This document shows positions 18,296 through 27,104 of a stretch of DNA of 64,000 nucleotides, piece after piece. Below the pieces are notes generated by a model that was not told where the DNA came from, ran no database searches, and saw only the letters and a list, made by a program, of their open reading frames with translations. A program made the translations under genes and the position numbers. Every line of letters begins with the position of its first letter. Positions within the stretch are counted from its first letter, which is position 1. Source of the DNA: Enterocloster aldenensis (GTDB lineage Bacteria > Bacillota > Clostridia > Lachnospirales > Lachnospiraceae); NCBI RefSeq assembly GCF_003434055.1, contig NZ_QVEX01000008.1, forward strand, positions 142,527 to 206,526. The letters are read 5' to 3'.

Positions 18296-18503
18296 CCACT
18301 ACGTATCCTCAATTGCCCTTCCTCATGAATCCGGATAGTATGATAGGTCCCTAAGCCTAAGCCCTCCCTCTCCCCCATTCATATCGCTTATCCAAAAATA
18401 CATATTATCCTAAATATATCTTAATCTAATATCCTGAACATACCCTATCCCAACTACATATCCTTCCCCCATTTTGCGTATGTAATGGCCGGAATCCCCA
18501 GCC
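18296..18503. other. AT/C-rich spacer between the two palindromes
   Basis: No gene, promoter pair or repeat was recognised here. The 18410-18628 reading frame on the minus strand has no family features and mostly overlaps palindrome B. Confidence 0.6.
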
Positions 18504-18510
18504 CGCAAGA

Positions 18511-18768
18511 CGGGCCAGGGCCGGGCGGACGGGGCAGGTCTGGGGGCGTAGTGGAGGAGGCCGCAGCTTCTTAGGTCCTGGCAGATTAAAAGACGGGGGT
18601 GGATTCTGGCATCAAAGCCAGAATCCAAGGTGCTCTGAACGTAGAAAGTCCTTCAGGATTTCTACGTTCAGAGCACCGATCCCCCGTCTTTTAATCTGAC
18701 AGGGCCTTAGAAGCTGCCCCTCCGGAACTCAGCCTCCAGGCCTGCCCCGTCCGCCCGGCCCTGGCCCG
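18511..18768. repeat. Large multi-branched palindrome B (258 bp)
   Basis: The outer arms 18511-18538 and 18741-18768 are perfect 28-bp G+C-rich complements. Next, GCAGCTTCTTAGG near 18563 pairs with GCCTTAGAAGCTGC near 18704. Then 18582-18599 pairs perfectly with 18681-18698 over 18 bp. Inside are two side-by-side perfect hairpins: 18600-18627 (11-bp stem) and 18629-18677 (19-bp stem, 11-base loop). The result is a closed multi-way junction. It lies just 3' of the ABC exporter stop, so it may also end that transcript. Confidence 0.88.
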
Positions 18769-18819
18769 TTTTGGGGGCGTACCCCCACCCCATACCAAAC
18801 ATCCCAAATATCCCAAAAA

Positions 18820-20589
18820 TCACCCCCGCGCAAACTGACTATTATAGATTTCCGCATAGAATCCCCCCCGCTCCAGAAGCTCCTCATGCCGTCCCTTTTC
18901 CACGATATGCCCGTCCCGCATGACCAGGATTACATCGGCTTCCCGGATGGTGGACAGGCGGTGGGCAACGATAAAGCTGGTTCGGCCTTCCATCATTCTT
19001 GCAAATGCTTTCTGGACACGGATTTCCGTTCTTGTATCAATGGAGGAGGTGGCCTCGTCCAGTATTAGCATGGGCGGCAGGCACAGCATGACCCTGGCTA
19101 TGCACAGCAGCTGCTTCTGGCCCTGGGACAGGTTTCCTCCGTCTTCGCTGATGACCGTGTCATATCCTTCAGGCATCCGCATGATGAAACCATGGGCATG
19201 GGCTTCTTTGGCTGCCCGGATGATTTCCTCTTCCGATGCATCCGGACGGCCGTACGCAATGTTCTCGCGGATGGTCCCTGTTTTGAGCCATGTTTCCTGC
19301 AGGACCATCCCATAGTTGGTCCTCAGGCTTTTTCTGGTTATGTTGCGTATGTCCGTTCCCTCTACCTTGATGGAACCGCTGTCCACATCGTAGAAGCGCA
19401 TGAGCAGGTTGATGATGGTGGTTTTCCCGCAGCCGGTGGGTCCCACGATTGCCACCCTCTGGCCGGGATTTACATTCAGGCCGAAGTTTTCAATCAGCTT
19501 ACGGTCCGGTGTGTAAGAAAAATCCACATTGACAAGCTCTACCTTACCCTCCACATGGGTAAGGACAGCGGCATCCGGTTTATCATCCAGGATGGCCTTT
19601 TCATCAATCAGTTCAAACACACGGGCAGCGGAGGCCAGGGCGTTCTGCAGTTCTGTCACCACGCCGGAGATTTCGTTGAACGGTTTGGTATACTGGTTGG
19701 CATAGCTCAGGAAACTGGTCAGCTGTCCCACGGTCATGAAGCCGCGGATCACAGCGTATGCGCCGGTAATGCCCACTGCCGCGTACACCATGCTGTTGAC
19801 AAACCTGGTGCTTGGATTGGTGATGGATGAGAAGAACGTGGCCCTCAGGCTGTAACCTGCCAGGCGGCTGTTGATTTCCTCAAACTGTTTCTGGGTTTCC
19901 TCCTGGTATCCAAATGCCTGCACCACCTTCATATTGCCCAGCATCTCATCGGTCAGCGCTGTCAGTTCCCCTCTTGTCTCGGACTGGTGACGGAACATGA
20001 CGAATGTCTTCTTGGCGATAAAACTGGCAACAAAAAGGGATACAGGGGTCAGCACCACCACCACAAGCGTGATGGCCGGATGGATGGACAGCATGAAAAG
20101 CAGGGTTCCCCCAATGGTCAGGACACCGGTAAACAGCTGGGTAAAGCCCATGAGCAGCCCTTCTGAGAACTGGTCAATGTCCGCAATGATCCGGCTGATG
20201 ATGTCACCGGACGGGTGGGCGTCAATATAGCTTAATGGCAGGGTCTCCAGATGGTTGAATGCCCTGGTCCGGATATCCTTTACCACCCGGTAGGTTATGG
20301 TATTGTTGATGTGGTTCATCAGCCACTGGGAAACTGCCGTCAGCCCCACCGCGCCCAGGATTTTCCACAGTATCCTGGTCAGACCGGCGAAATCCACATT
20401 TCCCTGTCCCACAATGCGGTCCACTGCCCGGCCTGTAAGTATGGGGACGTAAAGTGTAAGGGCCACCGTGATCAGCGCCAGGATAAGGGACATGATGACG
20501 CCCCACCTGTACTGTCCTATATAATCCAGGATACGTTTCAGGGTCTCCATGCTCTTGTTTTTATCTAAATCCTTATGTTTACTGCTCAT
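18820..20589 (-). CDS. ABC exporter half-transporter (ATPase and permease)
   Basis: A 589-residue type IV exporter subunit. The transmembrane domain covers about residues 20-310, and the ABC domain has Walker A GPTGCGKT, signature NLSQGQKQ (a degenerate LSGGQ) and Walker B LILDEATSSID. MSSKHKD is taken as the start because it overlaps the previous stop by 11 bases with GGAGG upstream; the longer frame lies inside the neighbour. The non-canonical LSQGQ signature with a canonical partner is typical of heterodimeric multidrug exporters. Confidence 0.92.
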   Translation of the reverse strand: MSSKHKDLDKNKSMETLKRILDYIGQYRWGVIMSLILALITVALTLYVPILTGRAVDRIVGQGNVDFAGLTRILWKILGAVGLTAVSQWLMNHINNTITYRVVKDIRTRAFNHLETLPLSYIDAHPSGDIISRIIADIDQFSEGLLMGFTQLFTGVLTIGGTLLFMLSIHPAITLVVVVLTPVSLFVASFIAKKTFVMFRHQSETRGELTALTDEMLGNMKVVQAFGYQEETQKQFEEINSRLAGYSLRATFFSSITNPSTRFVNSMVYAAVGITGAYAVIRGFMTVGQLTSFLSYANQYTKPFNEISGVVTELQNALASAARVFELIDEKAILDDKPDAAVLTHVEGKVELVNVDFSYTPDRKLIENFGLNVNPGQRVAIVGPTGCGKTTIINLLMRFYDVDSGSIKVEGTDIRNITRKSLRTNYGMVLQETWLKTGTIRENIAYGRPDASEEEIIRAAKEAHAHGFIMRMPEGYDTVISEDGGNLSQGQKQLLCIARVMLCLPPMLILDEATSSIDTRTEIRVQKAFARMMEGRTSFIVAHRLSTIREADVILVMRDGHIVEKGRHEELLERGGFYAEIYNSQFARG

Positions 20590-22447
20590 CCCGCTCCACC
20601 TCCTCCCTGGAAAGCTGTGACAGACAGATTTCCCTGTACACCTCACATGAGTTAAGCAGCTCCTTGTGTGTTCCCATGCCTGCCAGGGCGCCCTCATCCA
20701 ATACAAGAATCAGATCCGCCTGTTTAATGGTGGTTGCCCTCTGGGACACAATGAACACGGTCATGTCCTTTGTACCCTGGCGGATTGCCTTTCTCAGCCT
20801 GGCGTCCGTGGCAAAATCCAGGGCGGAAGCGCTGTCGTCCATGATAAGGATCTCCGGCCTGCGCACCAGGGCCCTGGCAATGGTAAGCCGCTGCCGCTGG
20901 CCCCCGGACAGATTGCGGCCTCCCTGGTCAATGTGCAGCATAAGCCCCTGGTCCTTATCATTCACGAATTCCCTTGCCTGGGCCATGTTAAGGGCATCGT
21001 ATATCTCCTCATCGGACGCGTCCTTCTTCCCCCACTTCATGTTGTCCCGCAGGGTTCCCTTAAACAGGACCGGGCGCTGGGGGACCACGCCGATTTTGGA
21101 GCGCAGTCCGTCCAGGGTATGGTTCCTTACATCCACGCCGTCCACCAGCACCTGTCCTTTGTCTGCATCGTAAAAACGCGGGATCAGGTTCACCAGCGTG
21201 GTCTTGCCGGAACCCGTGCCGCCAATCACGCCAATGGTCTGTCCAGGCATAGCCTTAAAGGAAATGCCGCTTAGGGCCGGCGCTTTGGCACCGCTGTATA
21301 CGAAATCCATGTCCCTGAACTCAACCTTTGGCACCGGGCCTCCGGCCGATGGGCCGGTGGACGGCAGGCTTTCACAGGAATCTTCCTTTATATGGCTTAC
21401 TTTTTCTTGAATCCCCTTTCCATGGCTTACGTTTTCTTGGATTCCCCCTCCAAGGCTTCCGTTTTCATGAGTTCCCCCTCCGAGGCTTCCACGTTCCTTC
21501 ACGCTGGTCTCCACCTGGAAAATGCTGTCCACCCGGTTCATACAGGCGGTTGCCTTGGATATGAGGATAATCAGGTTCGCCATCTTGATTAATTCCACCA
21601 GTATCTGGGACATGTAGTTTACCAGGGCAATCACCTTGCCCTGGGTTATGGTTCCGCTGTCCACCTGTTCCCCTCCCACCCAGATGACAGCCACGATGGC
21701 CACATTGATGATTACATAGGTGACTGGATTCAGGAGGGCGGATATCTTTCCCACAAAGACCTGCATCTGGACCAGGCGGTCATTTTCCCCCTCAAACTTC
21801 CCAACCTCGCTTTCCTGGCGGTTAAAGGCCCGGATGACCCTGACCCCCATCAGGTTCTCTCTGGTGGTCAGAAGCACCTTATCCAGCTGTCTCTGGACCG
21901 ACCGGTAAAGGGGCATGCTGACCAGCATGATGCCGAACACCACCACACAGAGCACGGGGATGGTCACCACAAATACCATGGCCGAACGCAGGTCCACTGT
22001 AAATGCCATGATCATTGCGCCAAACACCACGAATGGGGAGCGCAGCAGCAGGCGCAGCGTCATGTTTATACCGTTCTGCACCTGATTGATATCACTGGTC
22101 ATACGCGTGATTAAGGTGGCCGTGCCCACGGAATCTATCTCTGCATAGGACAGGGTCCCGATGTGCTTATACAGGTCATTCCTGAGGGCTGTTCCCGCCC
22201 CGGTGGCCGCCTTGGCCGCAAAATACTGGGCGGTCAGTGAGCAGGCCAGGCCCACAAGGGCCAGCAATAAAAGCAGGCCTCCCATTTTCATGATATAGCC
22301 CCCATCCCTGTTCCTGATGCCCACATCCACCATGCTGGCAACCACAAGGGGCACCAACAGTTCAAAGCTGGCCTCCAGCATTTTAAACAGGGGGCCAAGG
22401 ATGCTTTCCTTCCTGTAGTCCTTCATGTAGCTTAACAGTCGTTTCAT
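20579..22447 (-). CDS. ABC exporter half-transporter (ATPase and permease) with repeat linker
   Basis: A 622-residue exporter subunit. The transmembrane domain covers about residues 15-315, and the ABC domain from about 375 has Walker A GGTGSGKT, signature NLSGGQRQ and LIMDDSASALD. In Walker B the catalytic glutamate position reads D-S rather than E-A (DDSASALD), as in the degenerate site of heterodimeric exporters. Between the domains sits an expanded hydrophilic linker with about 3.5 copies of a 10-residue repeat. It probably pairs with the next gene to export a drug-like or lipid substrate. Confidence 0.92.
   Translation of the reverse strand: MKRLLSYMKDYRKESILGPLFKMLEASFELLVPLVVASMVDVGIRNRDGGYIMKMGGLLLLLALVGLACSLTAQYFAAKAATGAGTALRNDLYKHIGTLSYAEIDSVGTATLITRMTSDINQVQNGINMTLRLLLRSPFVVFGAMIMAFTVDLRSAMVFVVTIPVLCVVVFGIMLVSMPLYRSVQRQLDKVLLTTRENLMGVRVIRAFNRQESEVGKFEGENDRLVQMQVFVGKISALLNPVTYVIINVAIVAVIWVGGEQVDSGTITQGKVIALVNYMSQILVELIKMANLIILISKATACMNRVDSIFQVETSVKERGSLGGGTHENGSLGGGIQENVSHGKGIQEKVSHIKEDSCESLPSTGPSAGGPVPKVEFRDMDFVYSGAKAPALSGISFKAMPGQTIGVIGGTGSGKTTLVNLIPRFYDADKGQVLVDGVDVRNHTLDGLRSKIGVVPQRPVLFKGTLRDNMKWGKKDASDEEIYDALNMAQAREFVNDKDQGLMLHIDQGGRNLSGGQRQRLTIARALVRRPEILIMDDSASALDFATDARLRKAIRQGTKDMTVFIVSQRATTIKQADLILVLDEGALAGMGTHKELLNSCEVYREICLSQLSREEVERDEQ
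21391..21500 (-). repeat. 30-bp tandem repeat inside the ABC exporter linker
   Basis: Units lie at 21391-21420, 21421-21450 and 21451-21480, with a partial fourth to 21500. They encode the decapeptides VSHIKEDSCE-side, VSHGKGIQEK, GSLGGGIQEN and GSLGGGTHEN. The period is a multiple of three, so copy-number change keeps the frame. Confidence 0.85.
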
Positions 22448-22574
22448 ACCGATGCTCCATTCCTAAAATATTGTCATTTCCCACACTGTCTGGTATTATA
22501 TCATAGGAATAACCATATTTAAAATATTGTTTTAATATATCATATATACGTTTTTAGTATAGGAGGATTTTGCC

Positions 22575-23477
22575 GTGAACCTGAAACAGATGGAATATTT
22601 TATAACAATTGTCAATGAAGGAAGCATTTCCGCTGCCTCCAAAATACTCCACATATCCCAGCCGCCCCTAAGTACCCAGATGAAACTCCTGGAGCAGGAA
22701 CTGGGCGTCACCCTTTTTGAGCGCGGCTCCCGCGCCATTGCCCTGACCCATGCCGGCAAGGTGTTTTATGACCGGGCCCAGGGCATACTGGACATGACCG
22801 GGGCCGCACGCCAGGAACTGGAGCAGATGGGACGCGGACTGCATGGATTTTTACGGCTGGGCATGGTTTCATCCACGGAAACCAGTTCCATCATTGGACG
22901 TATTGCGGATTTCCGCAGCCAGCATCCCGGGATATATTTCCGTATCTACGAGGGAAATACGTATCAGCTCATGGATAAGCTGAACACCGGGCTGATTGAG
23001 GCAGCCATTGTACGGACCCCGTTCCCCGAAGATTCCTATGAATGCTCCTATCTGGCGGAAGAACCCATGATGGCCGTGGGGATGCCGGGACATTTCCCGG
23101 ATGCGGCAGCGGACAGCATCAGCCTGGAACAGCTTTGCACCTGCCCGCTGATTATCTACCGGCGCTGGGAAGGGGAGCTTAACCGCCTGCTCCCCCGTGA
23201 ACGCCAGGATTACCTGTGCATCAATGACGATGCCCGCACCAGCCTTACGTGGGCCGGCACGGGCATCGGTGTTGCCATTGCTCCTGCTTCCATTGCCCGG
23301 CGCGCGCATCCGGGAATGCTTGTAAAGACCATTACCACTCCGGGCTTCACTTCACGCATCACGCTGATACGGCGCCGGGATGCGGCCATGTCCTCCATCG
23401 GACAGGATTTCATCCGCTATTTTAAAGAGGGATGGGACATCATTCCCGCCCGAACAGTTCCTTCCAGTAATAATTAA
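22575..23477 (+). CDS. LysR family transcriptional regulator
   Basis: A 300-residue LTTR. The N-terminal winged HTH (residues 1-62) reads MNLKQMEYFITIVNEGSISA and ISQPPLSTQMKLLEQELGVTLFERG. The effector domain follows from about residue 90. The start is GTG, 8 bases after AGGAGG. It is divergent from the ABC exporter with a 127-base AT-rich gap containing repeated AATATTTTA tracts, so it may regulate the exporter. The inducer is unknown. Confidence 0.93.
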   Translation: MNLKQMEYFITIVNEGSISAASKILHISQPPLSTQMKLLEQELGVTLFERGSRAIALTHAGKVFYDRAQGILDMTGAARQELEQMGRGLHGFLRLGMVSSTETSSIIGRIADFRSQHPGIYFRIYEGNTYQLMDKLNTGLIEAAIVRTPFPEDSYECSYLAEEPMMAVGMPGHFPDAAADSISLEQLCTCPLIIYRRWEGELNRLLPRERQDYLCINDDARTSLTWAGTGIGVAIAPASIARRAHPGMLVKTITTPGFTSRITLIRRRDAAMSSIGQDFIRYFKEGWDIIPARTVPSSNN

Positions 23478-24276
23478 TCTCTGCCCCGAAAAACAGGATG
23501 CACATGCACATATAGAGCCACAGCAGCAACAGCACGATGGCTGTAAGGCTGCCGTACATATAAGAATAATTCTTTCCCCCGATATGGTTGAAATACAGGG
23601 AAAATGCAAAGGAAAATGCCATCCACCCCACGGTTGAGAACACGGCTCCCGGAATCTGCTCCCGCAGCTTTAGCTTCTTATCCGGCACAAAGGTATAGAT
23701 TCCAAGGAAGAACATGATCAGGATCATCAGCGCCCAAAGGGCCCTGAAATTGATGATATGGGTGACCACATCTGCCACAATAGGGAAACGGTTTACCATA
23801 AATGCCTGAATCATGTTCCCAAAGACCAGAAGGCCAAGGGAAAGGATGCATACCAGTATGAATACAATGGTATAACCCGAGCAGATGAGCCGGCCCACCA
23901 CATACCAGCGCTTCTCCCCATGCCCATGGACCCGGTTAAGTCCCCTGGCCACGCTGAACATCCCCCTTCCCGCCGACCACAGGGCCGTGATTGCCGTAAC
24001 GCTTATCATGGTGGCCGGCGATTTAAGAGACAGGTCATTCACCACCCTGAAGGCCAGGGATTTGTAATCCACAGGCACCAGACCTACAATCAGTTCCATG
24101 AACTGCGCATTGCTGATGCTTGGTATCATCTGTACGGCCGTCAGCAGCAGCATGATAAACGGCACCACGGACAAGATAATGAAAAAAGAAACCTGGGCCG
24201 CGTACACAGTCATCTCATCCTCTGCATATTTATCATATACCTGTTTCACTGCCACGATTAAACCGAACATAAACAC
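23440..24276 (-). CDS. YihY/virulence factor BrkB family membrane protein
   Basis: A 278-residue integral membrane protein with about six hydrophobic segments. It carries the YihY hallmarks AAQVSFFIILSVVPFIMLLL near the N terminus and WSAGRGMFSVARGLNRVH in the middle. The family was once called ribonuclease BN by error; its function is unsettled and may be transport or envelope-related. The last 38 bases overlap the end of the convergent LysR gene. It is followed in transcription by nothing on this strand before the ABC exporter promoter region. Confidence 0.9.
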   Translation of the reverse strand: MFMFGLIVAVKQVYDKYAEDEMTVYAAQVSFFIILSVVPFIMLLLTAVQMIPSISNAQFMELIVGLVPVDYKSLAFRVVNDLSLKSPATMISVTAITALWSAGRGMFSVARGLNRVHGHGEKRWYVVGRLICSGYTIVFILVCILSLGLLVFGNMIQAFMVNRFPIVADVVTHIINFRALWALMILIMFFLGIYTFVPDKKLKLREQIPGAVFSTVGWMAFSFAFSLYFNHIGGKNYSYMYGSLTAIVLLLLWLYMCMCILFFGAEINYYWKELFGRE

Positions 24277-24287
24277 TCCTCTGATAC

Positions 24288-24560
24288 TTAATATATTTCC
24301 CTGAAACTGCTCTCTTTAATCACTGGGATCATCTCTGTTTCCATACGTTCTATGCGTATGAAACGTCCCTGGTGAAGCCGCTCCACCAGTCGCTCCATGG
24401 ATGCTTCATCCCCCTGGACCTCCATCTCCACATCCCCGTCCCACAGATTCTTCACCCATCCCGTAAGTCCCAGGGACCTGGCCAGATAGCATGCCGTATA
24501 CCGGAATCCCACGCCCTGTACCCGTCCTGAAAATATTATGTGTTTCCTGACCATTTTCAT
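24288..24560 (-). CDS. Acylphosphatase
   Basis: A 90-residue small enzyme hydrolysing acyl phosphates. The phosphate-binding loop GRVQGVGFR includes catalytic R20, and N38 in GWVKNLWDG is the second catalytic residue. Both are intact and the length is typical. The ribosome site GGAG overlaps the stop of the upstream dehydrogenase gene, implying coupled translation. The YihY gene follows 11 bases downstream. Confidence 0.95.
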   Translation of the reverse strand: MKMVRKHIIFSGRVQGVGFRYTACYLARSLGLTGWVKNLWDGDVEMEVQGDEASMERLVERLHQGRFIRIERMETEMIPVIKESSFREIY

Positions 24561-24567
24561 AACCCCA

Positions 24568-25512
24568 TCACTCCATTACATTCTTCGGGGTCCCGTCCAG
24601 GTATGCGGCCACATTGTCAAATACAATCACAGCCCGCTTCACCAGCGCTTCCTTTGTGGCAAAGGCCACATGAGGGGTTACGATGATGTTGGGCGCTGAA
24701 AACAGCGGATGATTCTTTTCCACCGGAGGTTCCTTTTCAAACACATCAATGCAGGCCCCCCCGATCCTGCCTTCAGACAGTGCCTCTGCCAGGGCCTCTG
24801 AATCCACTACCGGGCCCCTGGCCGTGTTGATAAGGACTGCATCTTTCTTCATCCATCCAATGCGTTCACGGTTCATAAGGCCACGTGTGCCATCATTGAG
24901 AGGCGTGTGCAGGGACACGATGTCACATTCGGACAGCAGGGTCTTAAGGTCTACAAAACGGATTCCCTCCACATCCTTGACAGTCCTGCTGTATGCCAGT
25001 ACCTCGCATCCAAAGGCCTGGGCAATCCGTGCCACCCGAAGGCCAATAGCCCCGGTCCCAACCACGCCGAATTTCCTGCCTTCCAGTTCAACCCCCACCA
25101 GTCCGTCCTTGGTGCCCCCCTGACGGCATACCCGGTCACATGGGATTATGTTCCTGTAAAGGCTGATCAGCATGCCGAATACCAGGTCGGCCACCGCACT
25201 GGTGGAGTATCCCGCGCAGTTGCACACCGTAACCCCATGTTTCCGGCAGGCATCCATTGCAATGTGGTCGATGCCTGTAAATGCCACTGCCAGAAGTTTC
25301 AGCTCCTTGCATCCGTTTATTACATCCTCATTTAACGGCAGGTTGGATACCACAATGATTTCCGCATCCTTTCCGCGCTCAATCAGTTCCTGTGTGCCCG
25401 TAACCTTTGTGTCGTGATATACAATCTCCACCCGGTCGCCCAAAGCTTCCTTTGCCATGGATAAAAGCTTATCCTCATCCACTCCAAGCGGTTCAATTAT
25501 AACCATTTTCAT
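24568..25512 (-). CDS. D-isomer-specific 2-hydroxyacid dehydrogenase family protein
   Basis: A 314-residue NAD(P)-dependent enzyme. The nucleotide-binding motif is GTGAIG (about residue 151), catalytic arginine lies in NTARGPVVD, glutamate in FEKEPP and histidine in TPHVAFA. These are the standard triad of phosphoglycerate/hydroxypyruvate/D-lactate dehydrogenase relatives. The precise 2-ketoacid substrate is not readable. GGAGG precedes the start. It is first of a three-gene run with acylphosphatase and YihY. Confidence 0.9.
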   Translation of the reverse strand: MKMVIIEPLGVDEDKLLSMAKEALGDRVEIVYHDTKVTGTQELIERGKDAEIIVVSNLPLNEDVINGCKELKLLAVAFTGIDHIAMDACRKHGVTVCNCAGYSTSAVADLVFGMLISLYRNIIPCDRVCRQGGTKDGLVGVELEGRKFGVVGTGAIGLRVARIAQAFGCEVLAYSRTVKDVEGIRFVDLKTLLSECDIVSLHTPLNDGTRGLMNRERIGWMKKDAVLINTARGPVVDSEALAEALSEGRIGGACIDVFEKEPPVEKNHPLFSAPNIIVTPHVAFATKEALVKRAVIVFDNVAAYLDGTPKNVME

Positions 25513-25654
25513 CTCAATCTACCTCCGATATTTTATGCAGGGAATCATGGCCCCGCTGCAGGGCCTTTATTTCCTATCAATTATATAGCACCGGGTTGGA
25601 TTTTACAAGCCAAACACAGCTCCAAGGCATTTCCGGCAGCCAAGGATTCCCCCA

Positions 25655-26917
25655 TCATTGTTCCATCTCCACCGCCAGCTTCAGATTTTCCTTCTCATAT
25701 TCATTAAACACGCCTGCATCAAACTTATCTGCAGGATATATACCGGAATACCATATGTAGGTGCTGAAAAAATCATTCCAGATATCATTCTTGAAAATAT
25801 ATCCATGGCGGGCATAGATCTCATTGCGGAAAACCGCTGTCAGCTCCGGCGTCCAGCTTATCTGCCGCATTTCCTCCCTTGTGTAATATCTGGTGTCTGA
25901 ATCAAAGACCGGCAAACCGTAATCCACAGGATATCCCCCTGCAGGATATCCGCCTGCGCCGCCTTCCTTAAGCTGCCTTTTATAAGCCGATACGTTATAA
26001 TGAAGCGCTTCTGTTGTTGGCGCGGACGCATCTGCCTTATGGTATCCATAATAATCCCATATGATTTCATTGGACAGGAACTGATACCCGGATGATTCCT
26101 TTTTAAGGGTCACCATACACTCCTGGCTAAACTGGGTATACCCGTCGGAAAGGCACCATATCCTGTACAGGTTTCCATCCGCTTCGCCTTTGGGACAGAA
26201 AAAGCTGCGTATGTTCGTATCACCGTGCTGCGTATAATACCGGTCATACTGGGGCAGGTAAACCCACCCAAGCCCTGTCTTCATCTGGTCAAGGGTAAGT
26301 CCTGTTTTATCCAACAGGAACGCATCAATCTGTTTCTTATCCAGGCGCACCATATCTGTCATGATCTCCGTCTGGCCCACTGCATTGAGAAATGCATCCC
26401 TTTCTTCCCCTGTCATGGCAGACTGTTCCAGGCCGGCCCCTGAATAAAATACCTCATTCAGATTCAGGTACTCCGGGGTCTTGTATTCAGACAGGAGAAA
26501 GCCATAATTGTCAGCCTGGTTCAGATATTGTTCAAAATACCGCAGTTCCTCTTCTTTCAGCTGGCGCGGCGCCTCCCCGCCCGGGTCCGCAGATTCCCCT
26601 GACAGGTCATATGACCATTCTGTGTTATAAGATCCTGACACTTCCTTCACCTTTTCATCTATCCCTTCCTCATCGCTTCCGCCCAACCCCTTCTTTCCAT
26701 TCCCATCTGAACCATGCCCCGGGCGGTCTGTTCCCTCTGCGTCTGTCCCAACCGCCCTGCCGGCATCCGGACTACATGCCGACAGCCCCAGCATAAGCAC
26801 CGCCGCCGACAAAAGAATCATGGCCCATGGCCCTTTTCTCTTTGATAGGCGGATTTCCTCCCTTAAGTCATGCCTCTTCCTTAATCCCTTCCTCTCCTTT
26901 GAATCTCTTCCCATCAT
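25655..26917 (-). CDS. YARHG domain-containing lipoprotein
   Basis: About 420 residues. A basic N-terminal stretch of about 25 residues precedes a hydrophobic signal and a lipobox (MLGLSAC), so the protein is probably membrane-anchored outside. A Gly/Asp/Glu-rich linker follows. The last 60 residues form the YARHG domain (FRNEIYARHGYIFKND...FF..YIWY), an extracellular domain of unknown role in Firmicutes. AGGAGG leaves either of two adjacent ATGs (26917 or 26914) as start. Function unknown beyond cell-surface location. Confidence 0.85.
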   Translation of the reverse strand: MMGRDSKERKGLRKRHDLREEIRLSKRKGPWAMILLSAAVLMLGLSACSPDAGRAVGTDAEGTDRPGHGSDGNGKKGLGGSDEEGIDEKVKEVSGSYNTEWSYDLSGESADPGGEAPRQLKEEELRYFEQYLNQADNYGFLLSEYKTPEYLNLNEVFYSGAGLEQSAMTGEERDAFLNAVGQTEIMTDMVRLDKKQIDAFLLDKTGLTLDQMKTGLGWVYLPQYDRYYTQHGDTNIRSFFCPKGEADGNLYRIWCLSDGYTQFSQECMVTLKKESSGYQFLSNEIIWDYYGYHKADASAPTTEALHYNVSAYKRQLKEGGAGGYPAGGYPVDYGLPVFDSDTRYYTREEMRQISWTPELTAVFRNEIYARHGYIFKNDIWNDFFSTYIWYSGIYPADKFDAGVFNEYEKENLKLAVEMEQ

Positions 26918-27003
26918 TTGCCTCCTCAATTTATTACCAATATTTTACCATGGTTTGCAAAATACAAATATGAAATTATCTTTAATTTTCAAGTTCTTCC
27001 GGC

Positions 27004-27036
27004 CAAAAAACCTGCTGTCAAAATAACAGCAGGTTC
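27004..27036 (-). terminator. Terminator of the blaI-blaR1-like operon
   Basis: Read on the minus strand, AACCTGCTGTTA and ACAGCAGGTT form a 10-bp stem with a short loop, followed by a T-run. It lies about 70 bases after the M56 gene stop. Confidence 0.85.
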
Positions 27037-27104
27037 CCGGTTCTTGACAGGAGTCACCTTTTGTATGGTTCCTTATGTATAACTCCTTATATATGGTTCC
27101 CTTT

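Noticed and set aside
18410..18628. Minus-strand frame of 72 codons in the palindrome gap
   Set aside because: It consists largely of one arm of palindrome B. No ribosome site; explained by the repeat.
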